A model generated the notes under the pieces. That model did no database searches. It was not told the DNA's origin and worked only from the letters and a program-made list of their open reading frames with translations. The position numbers and the translations under genes are program-made. A DNA stretch of 8,344 bases from Candidatus Stahliibacteriota bacterium (GTDB lineage Bacteria > Hydrothermota > Tepidihabitantia > SM23-42): NCBI GenBank assembly GCA_030670605.1, contig DAOVBK010000053.1:1-8344 (forward strand). The letters are read 5' to 3'. Below, in pieces: positions 1 through 6,214 of the stretch; positions within the stretch are counted from its first letter, which is position 1; every line of letters starts with the position of its first letter.

Positions 1-212
1 TCAAGCTCGCATCCAAGATCGGAACAGCATTTAAAGGCTTTGTGCCAGAAGGAAGCAAAATCGACGTACTTGGCAAAGAGATTATGCTCGATGAGTTCAC
101 ACCTGAAATGATCGATAGCATAATTGCCGAGATTAGCGACGGCGGCACGTATAAACTGGTCGAAGTCACTGATGATGAAAAAGACGAGTTCGTGGAGGTG
201 TACATTGAATGA
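1..212 (+). CDS. C-terminal part of a SHOCT-like (YvlB N-terminal type) protein, 5' truncated
   Basis: An open frame enters from the left edge (first complete codon at 3) and ends at TGA 210-212, giving about 69 residues that start KLASKIGTAF and end FVEVYIE. The pattern of a short amphipathic helix, then PEGSKIDV, then a helix (EMIDSIIAEI), then GGTYKLVEV and an acidic EKDEFVEVYIE end resembles the region that follows a SHOCT-like helix in small proteins encoded next to DUF4097 genes. That similarity is judged from memory of the family, not from a search. The downstream DUF4097 gene starts inside the last codons of this one (8-nt overlap), so the two are translationally coupled and probably co-function. 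The N-terminus lies outside the window and no catalytic motif is visible. A modest-affinity regulatory or scaffolding role is only a guess. Confidence 0.6.
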   Translation, partial: KLASKIGTAFKGFVPEGSKIDVLGKEIMLDEFTPEMIDSIIAEISDGGTYKLVEVTDDEKDEFVEVYIE

Positions 213-996
213 GCGACTGAGGATTCTGAAACTACTTGAAGACGGCAAAATCAATGCAGACGAAGCAGCGCGACTCCTCGAAGCGCTTTCACAATCAGAT
301 ATAAAGGACCGCAGAAAAAGACACAAAATACTGCATTCAGTGGAAAAAATCCCGGAGATCGTCACGCTGGTAACTGATCATGTATTCAAGCACACCTTTG
401 AAAAAAGGCGAATGCACTTCAATAGAAAAAACAATGTAGAGATTAAAGGCATCAGCGGAACGTTCGGGATCAAAGGAAGTGATACAGAAGCAATCGATAT
501 CGAAAAAGATGGTTTTGCCAAAGTGGTAGAGCATAATGATTCACTCATAATCAAAGCAATCCATGGTGACTTACAGATGAATGTTCCACTGCACACCGAT
601 TTCAGAGTCAAGAACGTATCCGGCGATGTTCACATTTCCGGGATCGATGGGATTCTTGACATTGCCTCAGTTTCCGGGAATATCCACGGTCACAAGCTTG
701 CCGGGAATTTGAAAGGTGATTTCATTTCTGGTAATATCGAGCTCGACTACGTAAACGTTAGTAACATGGCAATAACTTCAAAATCCGGAGATATTACGCT
801 GTACATTGATGAGAACACAGAAGCTGAAATTGAAATGGAAACAGACGATGGTTCTTTGACATGCGAGTTTGATCTTATCGATATAGAGAAAACGGAACAC
901 AAATTGAAAGGTGTACTCAACACACCGACAGCAAAAATCCATATTAAGAACGAACACGGTGATACTGCGATAAAAAAGCGGATTGTGGATGGTTAG
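205..996 (+). CDS. SHOCT-like / DUF4097 beta-solenoid protein (YvlB/LiaX-like)
   Basis: This is a 263-residue protein. I chose the TTG at 205 because a GGAGG at 194-198 sits 6 nt upstream. From that start the protein begins with a SHOCT-like helical hairpin (MNERLRILKLLEDGKI, then ADEAARLLEAL; residues 1-28), as in YvlB and LiaX relatives. An earlier ATG at 124 in the same frame only adds residues that overlap the upstream gene. Residues 30-75 are charged and probably helical or linker. From about residue 78 the chain becomes repeated short beta strands with SGD/SGN turns at 139, 157, 175 and 194 (spacing 18-19), the signature of the DUF4097 beta-solenoid. There is no signal peptide or membrane segment, so it is probably cytoplasmic or membrane-peripheral. 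In Firmicutes, relatives act in envelope-stress (Lia-type) responses. The same role here is inference, supported by the LiaI/LiaF-like membrane gene just downstream. Confidence 0.8.
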   Translation: MNERLRILKLLEDGKINADEAARLLEALSQSDIKDRRKRHKILHSVEKIPEIVTLVTDHVFKHTFEKRRMHFNRKNNVEIKGISGTFGIKGSDTEAIDIEKDGFAKVVEHNDSLIIKAIHGDLQMNVPLHTDFRVKNVSGDVHISGIDGILDIASVSGNIHGHKLAGNLKGDFISGNIELDYVNVSNMAITSKSGDITLYIDENTEAEIEMETDDGSLTCEFDLIDIEKTEHKLKGVLNTPTAKIHIKNEHGDTAIKKRIVDG

Positions 997-1073
997 CAAG
1001 TTAGGGTAAGGAAGCTGAAAATGCTGCGTAATCGTACATCGTGGCTCGTACTCGTAGACAGATTGTTCGGCAG

Positions 1074-1106
1074 ATACGAATACGATATACGAACCACGAA
1101 TACGAT
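1074..1106 (+). repeat. Left arm of 33-nt imperfect inverted repeat (TACGA type)
   Basis: The reverse complement of 1074-1106 matches 1348-1380 at 30 of 33 positions, including 21 of 22 in the core at 1074-1095. It is built of degenerate TACGA words and is preceded by further TCGTA words at 1026-1056. The pair encloses the small membrane-protein gene. It is probably a dispersed intergenic repeat. Inverted arms about 240 nt apart could pair in RNA or DNA, but no transposase is present. Confidence 0.8.
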
Positions 1107-1142
1107 ACTTCGTGCTTCGGGCTTGCTCCGAAAGGAGGTAAC

Positions 1143-1319
1143 GTGGGTTGCGGCGTATGGTTTGCGATATTAATAATTGCTGTAGGCGCATGGATATGGG
1201 CATCGAATTACGGTATTGTCGTGTTCTCATTCTACCGTGATTGGCCCATCATTCTTGTTCTTATTGGCGTGTATGTGTTTGTGAAACTGCGCCGACTTCG
1301 ACGCTGGCATAAGGAATAG
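1143..1319 (+). CDS. Small two-helix membrane protein, LiaI/LiaF-type (DUF5668-like)
   Basis: This 58-residue protein starts at GTG 1143, behind a near-perfect Shine-Dalgarno (AAAGGAGGT, 1131-1139). The frame is open back to an ATG at 1041, but that stretch is the TCGTA/TACGA repeat and would encode a basic, low-complexity leader, so I reject it. Two hydrophobic segments are visible: about residues 4-20 (VWFAILIIAVGAWIWA) and 33-48 (DWPIILVLIGVYVFV). They are separated by NYGIVVFSF and followed by a basic tail, KLRRLRRWHKE. The layout helix, 'N.GIV.F', 'WP.IL.LIG', helix matches the LiaI/LiaF-like transmembrane region (DUF5668) by recall. The positive C-terminus suggests a cytoplasmic tail. 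Its partner is probably the DUF4097 protein upstream, since such pairs co-occur. An enzymatic role is unlikely. The gene lies inside an inverted repeat pair. Confidence 0.68.
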   Translation: MGCGVWFAILIIAVGAWIWASNYGIVVFSFYRDWPIILVLIGVYVFVKLRRLRRWHKE

Positions 1320-1347
1320 CTGTTGGGTTAGCGTTTGGAAGCTGGAG

Positions 1348-1380
1348 ATCGTACTGGTGGTTCGTATCTCGTATTCGTAT
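1348..1380 (-). repeat. Right arm of 33-nt imperfect inverted repeat (TCGTA type)
   Basis: This is the partner of 1074-1106, in inverted orientation with 3 mismatches. TCGTA/TACGA words continue to about 1415 (GATATACGAGTACGAAG). The sequence leading into it (GTTAGCGTTTGGAAGCTGGA, from 1327) is also a degenerate direct copy of the sequence that follows the DUF4097 stop codon (GTTAGGGTAAGGAAGCTGAA, from 1001). The two intergenic spaces therefore share a composite repeat rather than a single short word. Confidence 0.75.
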
Positions 1381-1493
1381 GTTTACGATTACGACCGACG
1401 ATATACGAGTACGAAGTTAAGCTCCTTAACCATAACCCTTAGCCCATCTATTCAGGCTTCCCAACCGAGACCCTTTGCCCATGCTTAAAGGGG

Positions 1494-1521
1494 TTGACAA
1501 TTCCGATTTTCTGCGTATGCT
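1494..1521 (+). promoter_or_regulatory. Probable sigma70 promoter P1 for tuf operon
   Basis: A perfect -35 box, TTGACA (1494-1499), is followed after 16 nt by TATGCT (1516-1521; 4 of 6 to the -10 consensus). Transcription would start near 1528, giving a leader of about 150 nt. A 6-bp inverted repeat (1471-1476 / 1487-1492) ends two bases before the -35 box and could be an operator or the tail of an upstream weak terminator. This is assigned from sequence alone. Confidence 0.6.
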
Positions 1522-1607
1522 GTAGTCAAAACGCTGGTGACAGCGGATAGCAGGCTGCCTCTCAAAAACTACCCAGGTTTACATAATTCAAGAGTACTCT
1601 CTTGCTC

Positions 1608-1635
1608 TTGACAAGTATCGCTGTGCGCATATAAT
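1608..1635 (+). promoter_or_regulatory. Strong consensus sigma70 promoter P2 for tuf operon
   Basis: TTGACA at 1608-1613, a 16-nt spacer, then TATAAT at 1630-1635: both hexamers match consensus exactly. Initiation would fall near 1642, leaving an AT-rich leader of about 40 nt up to the tuf ATG. The palindrome AGAGTACTCT (1591-1600) ends 7 nt before the -35 box, where an activator or repressor could bind, but that is speculation. A promoter this strong fits an EF-Tu/ribosomal-protein operon. Confidence 0.78.
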
Positions 1636-1681
1636 TAATGTTAATTTCAATTAGATTCTTAGGTAAGAAGGAGGCACGTGT

Positions 1682-2893
1682 ATGGCAAAGGAGAAGTTTG
1701 AGCGGACGAAGCCGCATGTGAACATCGGGACGATTGGTCATGTTGATCATGGTAAGACGGCGTTGACGGCGGCGATTACGAAGGCGTTAGAGAAGAAGGG
1801 GTTAGCGAAGTTTATCAGTTATGATGAGGTTGCCAAGGCGTCGGAGTCGCAGGGTCGTCGGGATGAGACGAAGATTTTGACGATTGCGATTGCTCATGTT
1901 GAGTATGAGACGGACAATCGGCATTATGCGCATATTGATTGTCCGGGGCATGCGGATTATATCAAGAATATGATTACCGGTGCGGCGCAGATGGATGGTG
2001 CGATATTGGTGGTCAGTGCGGTTGATGGGCCGATGCCGCAGACCCGTGAGCATATTTTGTTAGCGCGTCAGGTGAATGTGCCATCGATTGTTGTTTTTGT
2101 GAACAAGGTTGATGCGGTGACCGATCCGGAGATTTTGGATTTAGTTGAGTTAGAGGTGCGTGAGTTATTGAGTAAGTATGAGTTTCCCGGTGATGATATT
2201 CCGGTTATTCGTGGTAGTGCGTTGCAGGCGATGCGGGCGGAGGGTGGTGCGGATGATCCGGTGTTTGAGCCGATTTGGAAGTTATTGGATGCGGTTGACA
2301 GTTATATTCCGACGCCCAAGCGTGATATTGACAAGCCCTTTTTGTTAGCGATTGAGGATATTTTTTCGATTACCGGTCGTGGGACAGTGGTTACTGGTCG
2401 TGTTGAGCGCGGCAAGTTAACGCCCGGTGAGGAGGTTGAGATTGTTGGGTTTGGCAAGCGGTTTAAGACGGTGGCGACGTCCTTAGAGATGTTTCGCAAG
2501 ATTTTGGATGAGAGTGTTGCGGGTGATAATGTTGGTATTTTGTTGCGTGGTGTGAGTAAGGATGATGTCTATCGTGGTATGGTGGTGGCGAAGCCGGAGA
2601 GTATCAATCCGCATCATCGGTTCAATGCTGAGGTGTATGTGTTAAAGAAAGAAGAGGGTGGTCGCCATACGCCGTTTTTCAATGGCTATCGGCCTCAGTT
2701 TTATGTGCGGACGACTGATGTTACGGGTGTCACCAAGTTGCCCAAGGGTGTTGAGATGGTGATGCCGGGTGACAATGCGAATCTTGAGGTGGAGTTAATT
2801 ACGCCGGTGGCGATTGAGCAGGGGTTGCGTTTTGCGATCCGTGAAGGTGGTCGAACCGTCGGCGCAGGCGTCGTAACAAAAATACTCGAATAA
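1682..2893 (+). CDS. tuf: Translation elongation factor Tu (EF-Tu)
   Basis: This is the 403-residue GTPase that carries aminoacyl-tRNA to the ribosomal A site. The start is the ATG at 1682, with AAGGAGG at 1668-1674. The G motifs are visible: P-loop GHVDHGKT (19-26), DCPGH (86-90, with the catalytic His at 90), NKVD (141-144) and GSAL (178-181). Domains II and III follow, with [34 protein letters not shown] and the C-terminal [14 protein letters not shown] all intact. Switch I is unusual: the segment Asp48 to Thr67 is 5 residues longer than in E. coli and reads [12 protein letters not shown] in place of EEKARGITIN, though the Mg-binding Thr (67) is kept. Codon use is also odd: up to about 2842 it favours GAG, AAG, TTG/TTA and GCG, unlike every neighbour, while the last codons use GAA, AAA, CTC and GTC/GTA like the ribosomal genes. 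The stop overlaps rpsJ as TAATG. No fusA precedes it. Confidence 0.98.
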   Translation: MAKEKFERTKPHVNIGTIGHVDHGKTALTAAITKALEKKGLAKFISYDEVAKASESQGRRDETKILTIAIAHVEYETDNRHYAHIDCPGHADYIKNMITGAAQMDGAILVVSAVDGPMPQTREHILLARQVNVPSIVVFVNKVDAVTDPEILDLVELEVRELLSKYEFPGDDIPVIRGSALQAMRAEGGADDPVFEPIWKLLDAVDSYIPTPKRDIDKPFLLAIEDIFSITGRGTVVTGRVERGKLTPGEEVEIVGFGKRFKTVATSLEMFRKILDESVAGDNVGILLRGVSKDDVYRGMVVAKPESINPHHRFNAEVYVLKKEEGGRHTPFFNGYRPQFYVRTTDVTGVTKLPKGVEMVMPGDNANLEVELITPVAIEQGLRFAIREGGRTVGAGVVTKILE

Positions 2894-3198
2894 TGAACAA
2901 GCTCCGAATTAGACTAAAATCGTATGACCACCGTATTCTCGATCAATCGGTGAAGGCCATTGTCGAAACAATAAAACGTTTTGGTGTAAACATGGCAGGA
3001 CCGATCCCACTCCCGACAGAACGGTCTCTTTATACAGTACTTCGCTCACCTCATGTCGATAAAAAATCACGTGAACAATTCGAACTCCGTGTGCACAAAC
3101 GGCTCATCGAACTGAATGACGTCACCCCAGACATCATCGATGCGCTGAACAAACTCGAGATACCTGCTGGTGTTTATATTGAAGTAAAGGCACTGTAA
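2893..3198 (+). CDS. rpsJ: Small ribosomal subunit protein S10 (NusE)
   Basis: This 101-residue protein of the 30S head also serves in transcription antitermination with NusB. It opens with [14 protein letters not shown] and carries the family motifs [17 protein letters not shown] (in place of FTVL.SPH), [12 protein letters not shown] and the closing IPAGVYIEV. Its length is normal. The start ATG shares its A with the tuf stop (TAATG). No Shine-Dalgarno is visible in the preceding bases, so translation is probably coupled to ribosomes finishing EF-Tu. The immediately preceding tuf tail has the same codon style as this gene, which suggests that this join is the ancestral one. Confidence 0.97.
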   Translation: MNKLRIRLKSYDHRILDQSVKAIVETIKRFGVNMAGPIPLPTERSLYTVLRSPHVDKKSREQFELRVHKRLIELNDVTPDIIDALNKLEIPAGVYIEVKAL

Positions 3199-3199
3199 G

Positions 3200-3814
3200 A
3201 TGATCGGTATAATTGGCAAAAAAGTGGGCATGTCACAACTCTTTCTCGAAAATGGAAGCGTTGTTCCGGTCAGCTTGATCCAGGCCGGACCATGTCCTAT
3301 CGTCCAGATCAAGAGTGAAAAAACGGATGGATACAAAGCCATACAAATCGGTTTCGGTACGAGAAAAAGGGCAAACAAACCAATGACCGGTCATTTGAAA
3401 AAAGCGAAGATTAAATCAACAGAACGCCTCTTTGAGATTCGAATGACCGACACGAATAAGTATAAGGTCGGTGACAAAATTGATGTTTCAACATTCAGTA
3501 ATGGAAACAAAATAGCCGTGACAGGATGGTCAAAAGGCAGAGGATTCACTGGTGGTGTGAAACGATGGGGATGGCACGGTGGACCTGCTTCTCATGGCTC
3601 AACGGCTCACCGCAGGGTCGGATCTGCAGGACCTGGCACCTCACCAGGTCGCATATGGAAAAACAAAACCATGCCTGGACGGTACGGGTGCGAACGCGTT
3701 ACGGTAAAAAACCTCGAGGTGATAAAAGTCGAACAAAAGAAACACCTACTGTATGTCAAGGGAGCAGTTCCCGGAGCAAAGAATGGTTATCTGCTCATAA
3801 CAAAAGAGGAATAA
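3200..3814 (+). CDS. rplC: Large ribosomal subunit protein L3
   Basis: This 204-residue protein is one of the first 50S assembly proteins. Its extended loop reaches the peptidyl-transferase region. The N-terminus IGIIGKKVGMSQLF and the core SKGRGFTGGVKRWGWHGGPASHGS (residues 111-134) are diagnostic. Next comes a loop, GSAGPGTSPGRIWKNKTMPG (141-160), and then ERVTVKNLEVI. The loop differs from E. coli (no Gln at the PrmB-methylated site), which is common across phyla. The ATG at 3200 follows the S10 stop by one base, and a short AAAGG lies about 9 nt upstream. The length is typical of the family. Confidence 0.97.
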   Translation: MIGIIGKKVGMSQLFLENGSVVPVSLIQAGPCPIVQIKSEKTDGYKAIQIGFGTRKRANKPMTGHLKKAKIKSTERLFEIRMTDTNKYKVGDKIDVSTFSNGNKIAVTGWSKGRGFTGGVKRWGWHGGPASHGSTAHRRVGSAGPGTSPGRIWKNKTMPGRYGCERVTVKNLEVIKVEQKKHLLYVKGAVPGAKNGYLLITKEE

Positions 3815-4446
3815 TGGAAACAAAGGTATTTGACAAAATAGGTAAGGAATCGGGTAAAATAAAACTCGCCGATAACGTGTTCAATACCAAAGTCAACAAA
3901 CCTTTGCTCTGGGAGAACGTCACTATGCTGCTGCGTAATCGACGGCGCGGTACCGCGAGCACAAAAAACAAAGCAGAAGTGAAGGGCGGCGGCAGAAAAC
4001 CGTACCGCCAGAAAGGTATTGGATGGGCACGGCACGGCACCATCCGGTCACCGATATGGAAAGGTGGTGGTGTTGTTTTCGGTCCAAAACCGCGTGATTA
4101 TTCTCAGACCATGCCGAAGAAGAAAAAAATGAAGGCGCTTCTTTCCTCTTTGAGCGCAAAGGCTCAGGAAAGCAAAATTTTGATTATCGAAGAACTCGAC
4201 CTGTCAGCACCAAAAACAAAGGATTTCGCATCAGTCATGAGGAATATGAATTTGGTTGATGTGAAGACCCTCGTTGGTACAGACGCAATAGCACAAAATA
4301 CAAAACTGGCAAGTCGTAATATTCCCTATGTGACGCTCAAACGGGTCAATGATATTAATTGTCTTGACGTATTGTCCACTGAATACCTTCTCCTCACCAA
4401 AAAGGGACTGAAAAACCTGGAGCAGCGATGCGCTACGAAAAAGTGA
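3814..4446 (+). CDS. rplD: Large ribosomal subunit protein L4
   Basis: This 210-residue protein lines the peptide exit tunnel; in E. coli it also represses its own operon. The start is the ATG at 3814, overlapping the L3 stop by one base behind AGAGGA. The frame is open far upstream inside rplC, but that part is a shadow. The conserved tunnel loop is clear: RNRRRGTASTKNKAEVKGGG (residues 41-60), then RKPYRQKGIGWARHGTIRSP, WKGGGVVFGP and PRDYSQTMPKK. The C-terminal globular part has the usual '[19 protein letters not shown]' ending. Its last 19 nt overlap rplW. Whether L4 autoregulation exists here cannot be judged, because no S10-type leader structure is evident upstream of rpsJ. Confidence 0.97.
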   Translation: METKVFDKIGKESGKIKLADNVFNTKVNKPLLWENVTMLLRNRRRGTASTKNKAEVKGGGRKPYRQKGIGWARHGTIRSPIWKGGGVVFGPKPRDYSQTMPKKKKMKALLSSLSAKAQESKILIIEELDLSAPKTKDFASVMRNMNLVDVKTLVGTDAIAQNTKLASRNIPYVTLKRVNDINCLDVLSTEYLLLTKKGLKNLEQRCATKK

Positions 4447-4712
4447 TTGTGCGAGCACTGATAACTGAAAAGGCGACACGCCTCAGAGAAATAAATGTCT
4501 ATCAGTTCGAGGTGATGAAAAAAGCAAAAAAACAAGACATCAAAGAAGCAGTAGAAAAACTTTTCAATGTTGAAGTCGCTGATGTAAAAACCGCTAATTA
4601 TCCAACGAAACCGCGTAGACTCGGACGTTCTTCTGGCTATAAGTCAGGTTACAAGAAAGCATCGGTAACGCTCAAACAGGGCCACAAAATAGAATTGATA
4701 GAGGGTGTGTAA
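4428..4712 (+). CDS. rplW: Large ribosomal subunit protein L23
   Basis: This 94-residue protein sits at the tunnel exit, where it docks trigger factor and SRP in known bacteria. The motifs seen are [43 protein letters not shown] and the basic loop [24 protein letters not shown]. The start ATG at 4428 lies inside the end of rplD (19-nt overlap), with GGAG at 4419-4422 five bases upstream, so coupling to L4 translation is expected. The length is normal and there are no odd residues. Confidence 0.97.
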   Translation: MRYEKVIVRALITEKATRLREINVYQFEVMKKAKKQDIKEAVEKLFNVEVADVKTANYPTKPRRLGRSSGYKSGYKKASVTLKQGHKIELIEGV

Positions 4713-5551
4713 TGGGTCTCAAGAAATACCGTCCAACAACGCCTGCGCGGAGATACTACACGGTCAATCGTCCTACGGTGTCGAAGTCTAAACCAGAGAA
4801 ATCACTCATCCTGTCAAAAAAGCGATCCGGCGGACGGAATAATATGGGACGAATAACTGCCCGACATCGCGGCGGCGGACATCATCGAATACTCCGCAAA
4901 GTTGATTTCAAACGCACCAAAGATGCAATACCTGCAACGGTAAAGGCGATCGAGCATGACCCAGGACGCAGTGCACTCATTGCCCTCGTGAGTTACGCAG
5001 ATGGAGAGAAACGATACATTCTTTGTCCTGAGGGTATACAGGTCGGAAGTTCAATTATCTCAGGTGATGATGTGCCCATTCAGATTGGCAACTGCCTGTG
5101 TTTGGCCAATATCCCCGTTGGCGTGGAGATTCACAATGTTGAATTAGCTCCCGGTAAAGGAGCAGAGCTCGTGAGAAGTGCCGGTATATCATGTCAGATA
5201 CTTGCGAAAGAAGGCACGTACGCGCATGTGAAATTACCGTCAGGAGAATTGAGACTCATCGACATCCGGTGCCGGGCAACCATCGGCATACTGGGCAACG
5301 CGCTCCACTCGAGTGTTTCTTATGGTAAGGCTGGAAGAATGAGACACAAAGGAAGGAGACCGCATGTGAGAGGCGTGGCAATGAATCCTGTTGACCATCC
5401 GCTTGGCGGTGGCGAAGGTAAATCACATGGCGGTCGGCAACCCGTCTCACCATGGGGATGGTTGACAAAGGGTAAGAAAACAAGAAAAATCCATAAGGCA
5501 TCAGACAAATTCATTGTGACGAAAAGAGTCAAGCCCAAGAGGAGAAAGTAA
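4712..5551 (+). CDS. rplB: Large ribosomal subunit protein L2
   Basis: This 279-residue protein is needed for subunit joining and peptidyl-transferase assembly. The order of motifs is canonical: [13 protein letters not shown], then [19 protein letters not shown] (41-59), DFKR, then the SH3-like core with [14 protein letters not shown] and [14 protein letters not shown], then [25 protein letters not shown] and the C-terminal [13 protein letters not shown]. At 228-231 it reads DHPL instead of the common DHPH: Asp228 and His229 are kept, and position 231 is Leu (CTT, one base from CAT). The ATG overlaps the L23 stop (TAATG), with GAGG at 4701-4704. Confidence 0.97.
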   Translation: MGLKKYRPTTPARRYYTVNRPTVSKSKPEKSLILSKKRSGGRNNMGRITARHRGGGHHRILRKVDFKRTKDAIPATVKAIEHDPGRSALIALVSYADGEKRYILCPEGIQVGSSIISGDDVPIQIGNCLCLANIPVGVEIHNVELAPGKGAELVRSAGISCQILAKEGTYAHVKLPSGELRLIDIRCRATIGILGNALHSSVSYGKAGRMRHKGRRPHVRGVAMNPVDHPLGGGEGKSHGGRQPVSPWGWLTKGKKTRKIHKASDKFIVTKRVKPKRRK

Positions 5552-5850
5552 TGCCGAGATCACTGAAAAAAGGACCATATGTTGACGCAAAGCTCATGAA
5601 AAAAGTAACCAAGTTAATTGATTCAGGAGAAAAGAAAATCATCAAAACGTGGGCACGCAATTCTATGATTCCTCCCGAATTTGTCGGTCTCACTATTGCC
5701 GTTCACAATGGTAATCGCTTCATCCCCGTCTACATTACTGAGCGAATGGTTGGCCACAAGCTCGGAGAATTCTCACCGACGCGTACATTCCGCGTACATA
5801 GCGGCACGAGGAAAGAAGAGAAGAAGCAACGGGAGTTTGAGAAAAAATGA
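5551..5850 (+). CDS. rpsS: Small ribosomal subunit protein S19
   Basis: This 99-residue protein of the 30S head contacts the A-site finger and tRNA region. It carries [61 protein letters not shown] and a basic, Lys/Glu-rich tail. Each is a family hallmark and the length is normal. The start ATG shares a base with the L2 stop, and a good AAGAGGAG (5537-5544) lies 6 nt upstream. The stop codon overlaps the rplV start. Confidence 0.97.
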   Translation: MPRSLKKGPYVDAKLMKKVTKLIDSGEKKIIKTWARNSMIPPEFVGLTIAVHNGNRFIPVYITERMVGHKLGEFSPTRTFRVHSGTRKEEKKQREFEKK

Positions 5851-6206
5851 TGGCACGTGCGGTTAAACGGTTTGAACGAGTATCGCCGAGGAAAGTAAAA
5901 AGAATGCTGGATATCATTCGTGGCAAAGGCATCGTTGAAGCACGTGCAATCTTGCAGTTCCATCATTCACGTACAAAACTGCCTGTTTTGAAAACATTGA
6001 ATTCTGCCGTTGCGAATCTCAAAGATAGAATTGGCGCGGTGCGTGTTGATGACAGCGATCTATTTGTCAAAGAAGCAAAAGTGGATGCAGGCCCAACAAT
6101 GAAACGATGGCGACCTGGTTTCCGTGGCACGGCTGATATGATCAAACGGAGGACTTGCCATATCACTCTGGTCGTCGATTCACACAAACTGATCGAAACG
6201 AAGTAA
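5847..6206 (+). CDS. rplV: Large ribosomal subunit protein L22
   Basis: This 119-residue protein lines the exit tunnel with a long beta hairpin. It shows [17 protein letters not shown] (11-27), [12 protein letters not shown], and the hairpin region [37 protein letters not shown]. Two starts are possible, ATG at 5847 (ATGA overlap with the S19 stop) or ATG at 5850. They differ by one Met, and the sequence does not decide. GGGAG at 5831-5835 is 11 nt from the first. The gene ends 8 nt before the rpsC ATG, one of the few real gaps in the operon. Confidence 0.96.
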   Translation: MMARAVKRFERVSPRKVKRMLDIIRGKGIVEARAILQFHHSRTKLPVLKTLNSAVANLKDRIGAVRVDDSDLFVKEAKVDAGPTMKRWRPGFRGTADMIKRRTCHITLVVDSHKLIETK

Positions 6207-6214
6207 GGAGCGTA

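Larger units (their letters stand above)
1320..1681. other. Non-coding region upstream of tuf: repeat remnants, small hairpins, tandem promoters
   Basis: No believable gene is seen in this 362-nt stretch on either strand. From left to right it holds: the right inverted-repeat arm and TACGA words (to about 1415); a 6-bp hairpin, GTTAAG-CTC-CTTAAC, at 1416-1430; a 6-bp stem (CCCTTT 1471-1476 with AAAGGG 1487-1492) just before the first promoter; and two sigma70-like promoters, with a 10-bp palindrome, AGAGTACTCT, at 1591-1600 just before the second -35 box. I looked for a tRNA, common near tuf in other bacteria, and saw no TPsiC-arm or cloverleaf pattern. No hairpin with a following U-run marks a clear terminator for the upstream genes. 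Confidence 0.7.

Noticed and set aside
124..204. Earlier ATG for the DUF4097 gene
   Set aside because: It would add 27 residues that overlap the preceding coding region, while TTG at 205 has GGAGG six bases upstream and yields the family's usual N-terminal SHOCT-like helix.
1020..1420. CRISPR-like array of TCGTA/TACGA words
   Set aside because: Units are irregular, degenerate and in both orientations, without constant spacers or cas genes.
1320..1681. tRNA gene ahead of tuf
   Set aside because: No acceptor stem, TPsiC or anticodon-arm pattern could be found in the gap on either strand.
3526..3813. Upstream extension of the rplD frame inside rplC
   Set aside because: The extension is an out-of-frame reading of the conserved L3 core; the L4 N-terminus and a ribosome binding site fit the ATG at 3814.
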